64,000 nt of DNA from Vombatus ursinus. Lineage: Eukaryota; Chordata; Mammalia; Diprotodontia; Vombatidae. The stretch's first letter is position 1, and every line of letters begins with the position of its first letter. Positions 22,312-33,734 of the stretch are shown here, piece by piece. The stretch lies in NCBI RefSeq assembly GCF_900497805.2, contig NW_020954610.1, positions 30,053,115 through 30,117,114 on the forward strand. The letters run 5' to 3'. Both the position numbers and the translations under genes were made by a program. The notes under the pieces are model-generated. The model saw only the letters and a program-made list of their open reading frames with translations. It made no database searches and was not told where the DNA came from.

Positions 22312-22829
22312 GAATAAAATAGAAAAAGGAGAGATCAATGAATTGGTCATGCAATTAAAAAATCTAGCAAAAAATTAAAAATCTCCAAATAAATAACAAA
22401 TTGAAAATTCTGAAACAAAATGGAGAGGTTAATAAAATTGAAATTAAGAAAATAATTGAATGAATAAATAAAACTAAGAGCTGGTTTCATGAAAAAGCAA
22501 TATAACAGATAATATCAAGAAATGCAAAGGGTGAATTCATGACCAATGAAGATAAAATTAAAACAATAATTAGGAACTATTAGGCACAGCTATATGCCAA
22601 TAAATTTGTCAATCTTAGTGAAATGGATGAATATTTACAGAAATATAAATTGCCCAGATTAAGAAAAGAGGAAATAAAATAATTAAATAACCCATTTCAG
22701 AAAAAGAAATTGAACAAGTCATTAACAAACTCCCTAAAAATATCTCCAGGGTCAGATGAATTTACAGGTGAATTGCACCAAACATTTAAAGAGGAGTTAA
22801 TTCCAATACTATATAAACAATTAACAATG
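21796..22829 (+). mobile_element. L1 with inverted 5' half (sense segment, ORF2)
   Basis: Plus-strand ORF2 from the late endonuclease domain ('ccacaaaataaacaagaaag') to early reverse transcriptase ('gagttaattccaatactata'). A (TA)n(GA)n microsatellite at 22250-22309 has expanded within it. At 22830 it is cut off by the start of another L1. The remainder is not found intact after that L1; the tail at 29050-30235 might belong to it. Confidence 0.72.
22250..22309. repeat. (TA)n-(GA)n microsatellite inside L1 ORF2
   Basis: About 28 bp of TA followed by about 30 bp of GA. In other L1 copies the same place reads only 'ttttatatctctaaatgc', so the repeat grew after insertion. Confidence 0.92.
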
Positions 22830-25534
22830 CAAAATAACTCATTGGAAAAACAACTGACCTAGAAAATAGATGCAGGATAAAGAATTTAAGAATTATTGGA
22901 CAACCTTAAAGTCATGATCAAAAAAGAACCTGGACAACATCTTTCAAGAAATTGTCAAGGAAAACTGTCCTTATGTCCTAGAATCAGAGGGTAAAATAGT
23001 CCTTGAAATAATCCACTAATAATCTCCTGATCAAGCCCGCAAAATGAAACTGCAAATAATATCATATCCAAATTCTAAAACTACAGATCAAGGAGAAAAT
23101 ACTACAAGCAACCAGAAAAAAAACAATTTAAATATCATGAAACCACAATCAGGATGGCACACAACTTAGTAGTATGGATTATAACCAAGAATCAACTACC
23201 CAGCAAAACTGAACATAATCTTTCTGGGGAAAAGATGGATACTCATTAAAATAAGGGATTTTTGATCATTCCTGAGGCAGGGGGAAACCAGAGCTGAGCA
23301 GAAAATTTAATCTTCAAATACAAGACTCAATAGAAGTATAAAAGTTAAACAGGAAAGAAAAATGCAACATGTTATTCAATAAGGTTAAACTCTACACATC
23401 CCTACGTGGGAAAATGATACTTGTAACTTTTGGGAATTTTATCTTTACTAAGGTACTTAGAAGGGGTATACATAGACAGAGGGTTTGGGTATTAGGTGAT
23501 TTGATGTAATGATAAAAAATGAAGGAGTAAGAAAAGCATTATACTAGGAGAAAGGGAAAGGGGGAGGCAGAAAATGGTTAATTACATCACATTAAGAGAC
23601 CAAAAGACCTATTACAATAGAGGGTAAGAAGGGAAGGAGGCAAGGATTGCTTGAACTTTACTCTCATTCGCTATAGATCAAAGACGGAATAACATACACA
23701 TATTATTGTTGATTATGAAAATCTATCTTACTCTATTGAGAAGTAGGAGAAGATAGGGGAAAGAAAGGAAGAGGTAAATAGAAGGAAGAACAGAAGGGAG
23801 GGAAGAAGAAGTAGGGTAAGGAGAAAGAAAAGGGAAGGAGACAATAGAAGAGAGTGCAGATTGAGGGGGGTGCTTATCAGAAGCAGAACACTGGTAAGAA
23901 TGGAAAAGGTGAAAGGAGAGGGAAAGTATAAATGGGGGGTGGGGGAAATAGGATGGAGAGAAAGACAGAGTTAGTAATCATAACTGTGAATGTGAATGGG
24001 AAGAACTCTGCCATAAAACAGAAGCAGATAGTAGAGTGGATGAAAAACCATAATCCTACAATATGCAGTTTACAAGAAACATATGTGAAGACTAGAGATA
24101 CACACAGAGTAAAGGTAAAAGGGTGGAGCACAATATATGATGCTTCAGCTGAAGTAAAAAAATAAAAAACAAGAAAAGCAATCAATCTCAGACAAAGCAA
24201 AAGCAAAAATAGATCTAATTAAAAGAGATAATGAAGGAAACTGCATCCTGCTAAAAAAGTACCTTCATTTAGACAATGAAGTAATATCAATACTAAATAT
24301 ATTTGCACCGAGTACTACAGCATACAGATTCTTAGAGGAAAAGTTAAGTGAGTTACAGGAAAAAATGGATAGCAAAACTATAGAAGTGAGGTCAACTTCC
24401 CCATCTCAGAACTAGATAAATCTAACCACAAAATAAACAAGAAATTAAGGAAGTGAATAGAATTTCAGAAAAGTTAAACATGATGGGGATAGAAAGGAAT
24501 ATACTTTCTTCTCAAAGGTACATGGCATGTACACGAAAATTGACCATATACTGGGCATAAAATCTCACAACCTAATATAAAAAGGCAGAAATATTAAGCA
24601 TACTTTTCAGATCATAATGCAATAAAAATTACATTCAATAAAGGGCCATGGGAAGAGAGACTAAAATTAATTGGAAACTAAATAGTATAATCCTAAAGAA
24701 CGAGTGAGTCAGACAACAAATCATAGAAACAACAACTTCTTCAAAGAAAACTACAGTAATGAGACAACATACCAAAATTTAGAGGATGCAGCTCAAATAG
24801 TTCTCAGGGGAAATTTTATATCTACAAATGCTTACATGAATAAAATAGAGAAAGAGGAGATCAGTGAATTGGGCATGCAACTAAAAAAGCTAGAAAAAGA
24901 AAAAAATAAAATTCCCAAATTAAATACCAAATTAGAACTTCTGAAAATCAAAGGAGAGATTAATAAAATTGAAACTAAGAAAACTATTGAACTAATAAAT
25001 AAAAAAGAGCTGGTTTTATGGAAAAAAATAATAAAATAGATAAATATTTGGTTGATTTGATTAAAAAAAAAAGAAAACCAAATTACCATAACAAAAATGA
25101 AAAGGGTGAATTCACCACCGAAGTAGAGGAAATTAAAACAATAATTAGGAGCTATTTTGCCTAACTGTATGCCAATAAATATGACAACCTAACTGAAATG
25201 TATGAATATTTTCAAAATTATAAATTGCCCAGGATAAAAGAAGAGGAAATAATATACTTAAATAAATATATTTTATAAAAAAATAATAAATTGAACAAGG
25301 CATCAATGAACTCCTTAAGAAAAAATCTCCAGGGCCAGATGGATTTACAAGTGAATTTTACAAATATTTAAAGAAGAATTAATTCCAATACTATGTAAAC
25401 TATTTGGAAAAATAAGCAAAGGAGTCTTGTCAATTTTTTTAATTATAGAAATATGGTGCTGATACCTAAACCAAGAAGAGCCAAAACAGAGAAAAAAATT
25501 ATACACTAATATAGATGCAAATATAGATGCAAAT

Positions 25535-25718
25535 GATTTATGTGGGTTTATTTTCTGTCCTACAACTTTGCTAAAGTTTTTAATTATTTCAAGTAGTTTT
25601 TTACTTGATTATCTAAAATTCTCTAACTATACCATCATATCATCTACAGAGTGATGACTTTATTTTATATGTATATATGTGTGTCTGTGTGTGTATGCAT
25701 ATATATACATAGCATGAG
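25535..25718 (-). mobile_element. 184-bp antisense L1 fragment flanked by 16-bp duplication
   Basis: 25535-25665 is L1 ORF2 (active-site region) in minus orientation, homologous to 37825-37960 read on the plus strand. A TATG/TGTG-rich run to 25718 follows. The flanks are perfect 16-bp direct repeats, AAATATAGATGCAAAT, at 25519-25534 and 25719-25734. The interrupted ORF2 resumes directly. No poly-A or poly-T tail is visible at either end, which is unusual for an L1 insertion. Confidence 0.75.
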
Positions 25719-26194
25719 AAATATAGATGCAAATATTTTAAATAAAATATTAGGAAAGCAATTAAAGCAACTTAACACAACTTATTATATACACTAAGAT
25801 CAAGTGCTATTTATACCAGGAATGCAGAACTGATTCAAAATAAAGAAAGTTATTACCATAGTTGACCATATCAATAACAAAATTAAGAGAAATATATGAT
25901 TATCTCAATAGATGCACATAAAGCTTTTGACAAAATGCAACACCCATTCCTATTAAGCAAACTTAAAAAAAATAGGAATCAATGGAGTCTTCCTTAAAAT
26001 AATAAGTAACATCTACCTAAAACCTTCAGCAAGCATTATATGTAATAGGGACAAACTAGAAGCATTTCTAATGTGATCAGGAGTGAAACAAGGATGTCCA
26101 TTATCACCATTGCTTTTCAATATTGTACTGGAAAAGTTAGCTTTAACAATAAGAGAAGAAAAATAAATTAAAGGAATTAGAATAGGCAAAGAAG

Positions 26195-26949
26195 GAGAGA
26201 TAGAAGGGAAGGGAGACTAGGAGAAGGGGTATTCAGAATGCATGCCATCTTGGGGTGGGGAGAGGGGCGAGATGGGGTGAAAGTTTGGAACTCAAAATCT
26301 TGTGGGAGTAAATGTCGAAAACAAAAAAATAAATAAAAATTACCATTAAAAATAAAAAAAAGAAATATTGAAAAGCACCTGACCCCTGGAACACTCCAGT
26401 GAGAGATCTTACTCTATAGCTTAACAAAAACAAAATAAGACAAAACCCTGCAAAATGACAGCAAGTAAGTCACTGGAATTTCCACTGAAGTAAGCAAATG
26501 GAAGAAATGTTGAAATCCCTTCATCTGGAGTGGACTTTGGCTTATTAAATCACATGAAAGATCCTTGTGAAAAGAAATGCCAAGCAGGAGGTTAACTAGT
26601 TTTTAAGCCAAGATCAGGACATTGCACAAACACAAGTAAAATAAAACGAAGATGAATACAGGTTAAAGCAGGTTGTGGTCCACTCAAATTCTCCTTTTAT
26701 AATGGTACATGAGGCCATCTGCTGCCATAAGGTAGCAGAAAGAGAAGCATCAGCACAACAGAGACTACAAAAATGGAAATCCTGCCCTTGTTTCATATCT
26801 AGGGAAAATGTGGGAGGGGAGGAGGTAAAGGGGATTGACAGTGCTTTGGCAGGAGGGGGAGAGGGGCTTACTCATATAATCTATATTGTATCTGTAATGT
26901 TATCAATACCATTACCCTTCTGGTGATGAAGGAACCCATCAAAAAAAAA
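26195..26949 (+). mobile_element. HAL1 3' end with transduced 3' flank
   Basis: 26195-26365 is the last about 170 bp of a HAL1 (GGGGTATTCAGAATGCATGC .. CTCAAAATCTTGTGGGAGTA .. A-rich). It is followed by about 575 bp that is not L1 or HAL1 (26366-26940), then a run of ten A. The whole block is bounded by near-identical 16-bp repeats, AGAATAGGCAAAGAAG (26179-26194) and AGAATAAGCAAAGAAG (26950-26965). The L1 ORF2 frame resumes on the right. One duplication around both parts argues for one insertion event, in which a HAL1 transcript read through its own end. The foreign part has no gene content that I recognise. Confidence 0.8.
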
Positions 26950-29049
26950 AGAATAAGCAAAGAAGAAACAAAGTTATCACTCTGCAGATGATATGATGGT
27001 ACTGGTAGAGAATTTTAGATAATCAAGTAAAAAATTACTTAAAATAATTAAAAACTTTAGCAAAGTTGTAGGATAGAAAATAAACCCACATAAATCATTG
27101 CCAGTTCTATATATTGACAAAAAAGCACAGCAGCAAGAGACAGAAAGAGAAATTCCTTTTAAAGTACCTGTAAACAATATACCTGCCAAGACAAACCCAG
27201 GAACTACATGAGCACAATTAAACAATACTTTTCATACAAAAAAAAAAATCACATCTAAATAATTGTAAAAATATCAGTTGCTCAAGGGTAGGCCGAGCTA
27301 ATATAATAAAAATGACAATTCTACTTAAATTAATTAACTTATTCAGTGACATACCAATCAAAATACCAAAAAATTATTTTATAGAGCTAGAAAAAATAAT
27401 AACAAAATTCATCTGGAAGAAAATCAAGGCAATTAATGAAAATAAATGTTAGGGAAGGTGGCCTAGCCATACCAGGTCTTAAATTGTATTATAAAGCTGC
27501 ATTCATCAAAACTACTTGGTTCTGGCTAAGAAATAGAGTGGTGGATCAGTGCAATAGGTTAGGTACACAAGACATGATAGTCAATGAATATAGTAATCTA
27601 TTGTTTGATAAACCCAAAGACCCCAGTTTCTGGGATAAGAACCTACTCTTTGAAAAAAAAACTGCTGGGAAAACTGGAAAAGAGTAGGGCAGAAACTAGG
27701 CATAGACCAAAATCTCACACCATATACCAAAATAAAGTCAAAATGTGTACATGATTTAGATATAAAGGCTGATACTATAAGAAAACTGGGAAAGCAAGGA
27801 ATAATTTACCTGTCAGATTTGTGGAGAACAGAAGAATTCATGACCAAACAGGAGATAGAGAACATTACAAAAAACAAAATAGATAATTTTGATTACATCA
27901 AAATGAAAAGTTTTTGCACAAAGCCAATGCAACTAAGATTAGAAGAAAGGTAGAAAATTGGGAAAGAATTTTTATAACCCATGTCTCTGATTAAGGGTCT
28001 CATTTCTAAAATATATAGAGAATTAAGTCAAATTTATAAGAATACAAGCCATTCCCCAATTGATAAATGGTGAAAGGATATGAACAGACAGTTCTCAGAT
28101 GAAGAAATTAAAGCCATCTATAATCATATGAAAAAATGCTTTAAATCACTATTGATTAGAGAAATGCAAATCAAAACAACTCTGAGGTACCATATCACAC
28201 CTATCAGAATGGCCAACATGACAAAACAGGAAAATGATAAATGTTGGAGAAGATGTGGGAAAATTGGAACACTAACGCATTGTTGGTGGAGTTGTGAAAT
28301 GATCCAATCATTTTGGAGAGCGGTTTGGAACTATGCCCAAAGGGCTATAAAAATGTGCATACCCTTTGACCCAGCAATAGCACTTCTAGGGCTATATCCC
28401 AAAGAGATCACACAAACGGGAAAAGGACCTACATGTACAAAAATATTCATAGCAGCTCTTTTTTTTGGTGGCAAAGAATTGGAAATTGAGAGGATGCCCA
28501 TCAATTGGGGAATGGCTGAGCAAGTTGTGGTATATGAATGTGATGGAATACTATTATGCTATAAGAAATGATGAACAGACTGACTTCAGAAAAACCTCGA
28601 AAGACTTGTGTGGTCTGATGCTGAGTGAAGTGAGCAGAACCAAGGGAACATTGTACACAATAACAGCCAAGTTGTGTGATGACTAATATTGATAAACTTA
28701 ACCCTTCCTGGCAATACAAGGATCTAAGACATCTCCAGAGGCCTTGTGATGGAAAATGCTATCCACATCCAAAGAAAGAACTATGGAAGTTGAATTGCTA
28801 TTTTTTTCTCTTCTGTTGAGTTTTGTTTCCTCTTTCTGATGGTTCCTCCTATTGGTTTTAATTTTTACTTACAACATCACTAATGTGAAAATATGTTTAA
28901 TATGAATTTAGATGTATAGCCTATATCAGATTGCACACTGTATTGGGGAGGGTGGTGGGGAAGACGGGGAAGAAAAATTTTAAACTCAAAAGCATATGGA
29001 AGTGATTATTGATAAATCAAAATAAATTAACAAAAAAGGGGAAAAAAGA

Positions 29050-30235
29050 TAAAAAAAGAATTTATGACCAAACAAGAGATAGAGAACATTACAAAATGCA
29101 AAATCGATCATTTTGATTACATTAAATCAAATTTTTTTGCATAAAGCCAGTGCAACCAAGATTAGAAGGGAAGCAGAAAACTGGGAAAGAAATTTTACAG
29201 CTAGTGTCTTGGATAAAAGCTTTATTTCTAAAATAAATAAAAAACTGAGTGAAATTTATAAGACTACAAGTCATTCCCCAATTGAGAAATAGTCAAAGCA
29301 TATGAAAAGGCAGTTTTCAGATGAAGAAATCAAAGTTATCAATAGTCATGTGAAAATATGCTCTAAACTACTACTGATTAGAGAAATGCAAATTAAAACT
29401 ACTCTAAGGTACTACTTCACACCTATAAGATTGGCTAACATGACAAAACAGGAAAATGATAAATGTTGGAAAAGATGTGGGGAAATTGGAATACTAATGC
29501 ATTGTTGGAGTTGTGAAATGATCCTACCATTATGGTCAGCAATTTCAAATATGCCAAAAGGGCTATAAAACTGTGCATACCTTTGATCCAGAAATACCAT
29601 TACTCTATCAGTATCCCAAAGAGATCATAAAAAAGGGAAAAGAATCCAACTGTACAAAAATATTTATAGAATCTCTTTTTGTGTGGCAAAGATTTGGAAA
29701 TTAAGGGAATATCCATCAATTGAGGAATGGCTGAACAAGTTGAAGTATATGAATGAAATGGAATGCTATTGTTGAATAAGAAAAGATGAGCAGGCTGACT
29801 TCAGAAAAACCTCGAAAGACTTAAAAGAACTGATGCTGATCGAAGTGAGCAGAACCAGGAGAACATTGTACACAGTAACAGTAACATTTTGTGATGACCA
29901 GCTCTTAGCTCTTCTCTGCAATACAATGATCTAAGACAATTCCAAAAGACTCATGATGGAAAATGATATTCACATCCAGGGAAGGAACTATGAAGTCTCA
30001 AAGCAGATTGAAGCATACCATTTTCTCCTTTTTTTTTGTTTTTTCTTTCTTTCTTGTGGTTTTTCCCTTTTGTTCTGATTCTTCTTTCACAACCTGACTA
30101 ATATGGAAATATGCTTTATATGATTTCTCAGATTGCTTGCTATCTTGAGGAAGACAGAGGGAAAAAAGTGAAATTTAAAATGAAAACTAAAAAATGGAAA
30201 CTAAACTAAAAAAGCTGAATAAAAAAACTAAAAAC
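29050..30235 (+). mobile_element. L1 3' part, late ORF2 to tail
   Basis: Starts in late ORF2 ('gaatttatgaccaaacaagag', split for length) directly after the tail of the previous L1, and runs through the ORF2 C-terminus (29302-29568, with CWKRCGEIGILMHCWSC) and the 3' UTR to an A-rich tail with several AACTAAAAA units (30180-30240). Broken by stops. It may be an independent truncated insertion, or what remains of the L1 whose sense segment stops at 22829. Confidence 0.75.
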
Positions 30236-30449
30236 TAAAAAAAATCTACACTAAATTTTTAACAAAGAAAGAAACTCGGTTACTTCAGAGGACTACAGGG
30301 TCAGATGCTAATAACACTTTATCTTTTGAGTACTGAACAGCCCTTATTAATTGGAGGGGCTCTGATATGCCTGACTAGTTAATCTCTTTGAAAGCTCTGC
30401 TTAACTGAATTAATTCATAGCTTTTCCCTTCTTTTTCAGTTTTTCACTT
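30236..30449. other. Short unassigned spacer
   Basis: No repeat or gene recognised between two L1 pieces. Confidence 0.4.
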
Positions 30450-31498
30450 TTTATCTTTGTTGGATATCTTTTTCCTATTGCTAAGTAAATATCCTATTGT
30501 GAACTACACAAAAGAAAGAATTATACTCATTTTTTTCTGGGTAGGCTATTCTTTTTTGTAATCCTATCTCTTTTTGCCATTTGGAATATCATATTACAAA
30601 CCCTCCATTCCTTTAACCTGGAAGCTGCTAAATCTTGTATGAACCTGATTGTGGCTCTGCAATATGTGAATTGTTTCTTTCTGGCTCTTTGTTTTGCCCC
30701 TCTATCTGGGAGCTCTCGAATTGGCTATGATATTCCTGGAAGTTTTCATTTTGGTATATCTTTGAGGAAGTAATTGGGGGGTTTATTCTATTTAGATTTT
30801 ATCATCTAGATGTAAAATATTAAAGAGTTTTCCTAATAGTTTCTTGAAATATTGTTTCTAAGCCCCTTTTGAAATCATGAATTTCAGGTAGTCCAATAAT
30901 TCTTTAATTGCCTCTCCTTGCTCTATTTTCCAAATCAGTTTTCCCCCAATGAGATATTTCACACTTTCTTCTATTTTTTCGTATCTTTTGACTTTATTTT
31001 ATTTTTATTTCTTAATGTCTCATGGAATCATTAGGTTCTACTTGCCCAATTATAATTTTTGAGCAATTATTTGGCCAATATTCCTTTTTAAGGAGTCCTT
31101 TTCTTCAGTGAATTTTTATACCAACTTTTTCATTTGACCAATTCTGTTTTTAAAATGATATTTTCTTCAGTATTTTTGTGCCTCTTTGATCAAGCTGTTA
31201 TTTCTCTTTTCATAATTTTTTTTTGCATCACTGTCATTTATGTTCCCAATTTTTACTCTACTGTTCTTATTTCCTTCTTTAACTTTTCCAGGAATCCTTG
31301 TTGGGTTTAGGTCCAGTTAGTATTTTTCTTTGAGGCTTTGCTTGTAGCTGTTTTCACATTATTGTCTTTTTCTGAATTTATGTTTCATATTTCCTGACAT
31401 TATAATACCTTTTTATAGTCATCTATTTTTGGTTTTTTGTTTATTTTTCCAGCCCATTCTTTTTTTTATTTTTCAGTTGATATTATTATTCTAAGAGA
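30450..31498 (-). pseudogene. Old L1/HAL1 ORF1 remnant
   Basis: Minus-strand sequence with the ORF1 order seen in the younger copies. Plus-strand landmarks: 'gggtaggctattctt' (C-terminal end), 'gaagctgctaaatcttgta', 'ggtatatctttgaggaag', 'ctaagcccc' and 'caatgagatatttcac' (RRM region), then coiled-coil sequence to about 31400. It is far more diverged than the copies at 7 kb and 50 kb and full of stops. The matching 5' UTR lies beyond a later insertion, at 31865-32105. Confidence 0.68.
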
Positions 31499-31499
31499 T

Positions 31500-31862
31500 G
31501 CTCTATTTTTAAGTGACAATATTTTATTTTCCCCATTTCATGTAAAAACAATCTTTAACATTCATTTTAAAATTTTAGTCACATTCTCTCCCTCCCAACC
31601 CCCCCATTAAGAAGGCAAGTGATTTGATTTAAATTACATATATACAGTCATGCAAAACATATTTCCATGTTAGTCATGTTGTGAAAGAAAATATAGTCTC
31701 AAACAAACAATATGTAAAAAAAACCAAGAAATTTAAAGAATGTAAAGAAAAAGTAAGCTTTTATCTGCATCCAGAATCCATCTGTTCTTTCTCTGAAGAT
31801 GGATAGAACTTTTCATCATGAGTCCTTTCAAATTATCTTGGATCATTATATTGTTATCTCTG
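31500..31862 (-). mobile_element. L1 3' end inserted between old 5' UTR and ORF1
   Basis: Plus-strand view begins 'caatattttattttccccat', then 'cattctctccctccc', 'gtcatgcaaaacatatttcc' and 'agtcatgttgtgaaag', and ends with 'cagaatccatctgttctttc', all in the order of a marsupial L1 3' UTR on the minus strand. It separates ORF1 (30450-31498) from 5' UTR-like sequence (31865-32105). The target-site duplication is not clear. Confidence 0.65.
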
Positions 31863-31864
31863 AG

Positions 31865-32105
31865 GTGAATGCTCACAAAGCCATTGCCTGCACTATCACA
31901 GCTGCCTTCAAGGCCCCCTGCTGGTGTTCTTGCCTTGCTAGAGCTCACTGTTACCCAGGCGTTACAAATCTCTCCTGCCAAACTCCTAAGTTGTGTTAGA
32001 CAGGAAAAAAAAATATGTCTCACTATTTTTGTTGGCTCTACAACTCCAAATTTAATTTGAGGAGTTATTTTAAAGTTTTTTTGGAGTGGAATGTTGGGAG
32101 AGTTC
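31865..32105 (-). mobile_element. HAL1/L1 5' UTR remnant
   Basis: Plus-strand strings 'gttacaaatctctcctgcca', 'ctaagttgtgttagacagg' and the 'tttttggagtggaatgttggg' step follow the order in the HAL1 5' UTR at 51040-51190. A minus-strand L1-type 5' end is inferred near 32105. Confidence 0.55.
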
Positions 32106-32164
32106 ACCTGGGTGACTGACTCTAATCTGCTCTCTTGGATCTGCCCTATATGTTGCATTTTTCC

Positions 32165-32275
32165 ATTGGAGTATAAGCTGCTAGAGGTTAAAGACTATCA
32201 TTTTTACTGTTTTTGTCATTCCAGCTTAATGCTGTGCCTGGCCCATACTAACTGCTTAATAAATACTATCTCTAG
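32165..32275 (+). mobile_element. L2 3' end
   Basis: 'gtataagctgctagaggtt', 'aatgctgtgcctggccca' and the terminal 'gcttaataaatactatc' are the typical steps of an L2 3' terminus. Confidence 0.75.
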
Positions 32276-32690
32276 CTACCTACCTAACTCTAACTTTGCT
32301 AGTTATTTTAATAAAATGTATGTCAAAGAATTTTGTTTTTGCATAAATCAATGAATACCTAAAAACTTTTTGGAAGTAGCATAATAATTTCCCCATAAAA
32401 GGAGATGATGAACTTTGGGAGTTAGACTGGAGCTAACAAAGCATGAGGGAGCTAACAAAGCATGTCTCCAGGTCCTTTTTCTTTTTATTTCAAAGTATGA
32501 TGGACTTGGATAAACACATGAGAGGTGATGTTCCCCAAGGAACTGTCTGCTTTAAGCATATGGTTCCTTCAGTCCTATGTCCATTGGCAATCTTATAGAG
32601 TAATATAAAGAATTAAAGAATTTTAATTAAATAATTTAGACAAAAGACTATTTTATGTTGTATATAACTATTATTTCTATTTCCTTTCAC
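32276..32690. other. No gene seen
   Basis: AT-rich. The stretch GGAGCTAACAAAGCATG(A/T) occurs twice in direct repeat near 32430-32465. No named repeat. Confidence 0.4.
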
Positions 32691-33720
32691 TTTCTTTTTA
32701 ACTCTCTATGGTTTTGCTTCTGACCTCATAATTCAACTGAAACTACTCTTTCCAAAAATAATGAACTTTTCTTGATTCTCTTGCTTGATCACTCTTCATT
32801 TGATCACTTTGGCACTGCCACTCACCCTCTTTTTGTTGATATACTTTTCTCTCTAGGTTTCTGTGATACCATTCTATCTGGATTTTCCTATCAACTTGAT
32901 AACTTTTTCTCAGTCTCCTTTGCTAGATCTTCAGGTCAGTTTTGATAACCATCAATGTCCCACAAACTTCTGTCCTAGTACTTCTTTTTTCCCTCTATAT
33001 TATTTTACTTGGTGATCTCATCTGCTCCTGTGTATTCAATCATCAACTCTATGCTGATAATTCTCAAATCCTCTTATCCAGTCCTAATCTCTGCTGACCT
33101 CCAGTCTCACATCCCTAACTAATTATTAGCAGATAAACTTGATGTCCTGTAGGAATTTTAAATTCAATATGTCCAAAATTGAATCCATTATTTTCCTCAT
33201 AAATCCTCCTCTTTATCTAACTTTCCTGTTACTAGTGAGGGTACTGCATTTCCCAATCACCTAGGCTCACAACTTAGGTGTCATCCTTGATTCCTCACCT
33301 TCTTACCTCCTCCCTCTATATCTAATCTATTGTCAAGTCGTCTTAACTTACCTTTATAGTATAACTTGCATAATCCCTGTTCTCTCACACTGCCACTACC
33401 CTCGTGTAGGCCCTTATCACTTTTTGCCTGGACTAGCCTACTAAATGGTCTCTTTGCCACAAGTCTCTCTATTGAGCTGTTAAATTATCTTTCTAAAGCA
33501 CAGGATGTACCATGACACTCTACCTCTCCACGACCAATAAACTCTAGTGGTTCCCTATGAAATATAAAGTCCTCTGTTTGGTATTCAAAGTCCTTCATGA
33601 TCTCTCACCACAACTTCTCCCCTGCACCTTCCCAGTCTTCTTACACTTCACTCAACCTAAAGTATTCTACAATCCAATAACACTTGAGAGACACTGATGA
33701 GTCAAGTAATATCAGTTTGG
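32691..33720 (+). mobile_element. L2-type LINE ORF2 relic (reverse-transcriptase C-terminus)
   Basis: The plus strand carries the late ORF2 of an L2-type LINE. Decoded landmarks include the LGVILDSS-like block at about 33274-33297 (ttaggtgtcatccttgattc), the 'gcctggactagcctactaa' block (counterpart of LDYCNSLL) at 33427, 'aaagcacaggatg' and 'tccctatgaaatataaagtc' (counterpart of WLPIxxRIKxK). Frames are broken by stops and indels. The 3' UTR is missing. A second L2 piece begins at about 33735. Confidence 0.72.
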
Positions 33721-33734
33721 GGAACTGGATGATT

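Larger units (their letters stand above)
23953..28686 (+). pseudogene. L1 ORF2 remnant (endonuclease / reverse transcriptase)
   Basis: The ancestral ORF2p nicks DNA and copies its RNA into the break. Visible: endonuclease start TVNVNGKNSAIKQKQIVEWM with the catalytic-site stretch SLQETYVK (23970-24165), mid-domain sequence NETTYQNLEDAAQIVLRGNF (24740-24800), the reverse-transcriptase Q-G step (about 26080-26110), 'gcagatgatatgatg' encoding the ADDMM part of the YADD motif (26980-26995), and the cysteine-rich C-terminus [18 protein letters not shown] (28240-28300). Stops and frameshifts recur throughout, and two insertions split it. The longest open piece is 163 codons (28080-28571). Not functional. 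Confidence 0.88.
22830..29045 (+). mobile_element. Long 5'-truncated L1 with two nested inserts
   Basis: Starts within ORF1 at the RRM ('aactcattggaaaaacaac'), continues through the ORF1 C-terminus (to about 23400), the ORF1-ORF2 spacer (with purine-rich runs near 23740-23950), ORF2 (23953-28686) and the 3' UTR to an A-rich tail at about 29020-29045. Two insertions lie inside: 25535-25718 and 26195-26949. Without them the element is about 5.3 kb. It lacks the 5' UTR and about the first third of ORF1. No reliable target-site duplication was seen. Confidence 0.82.
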
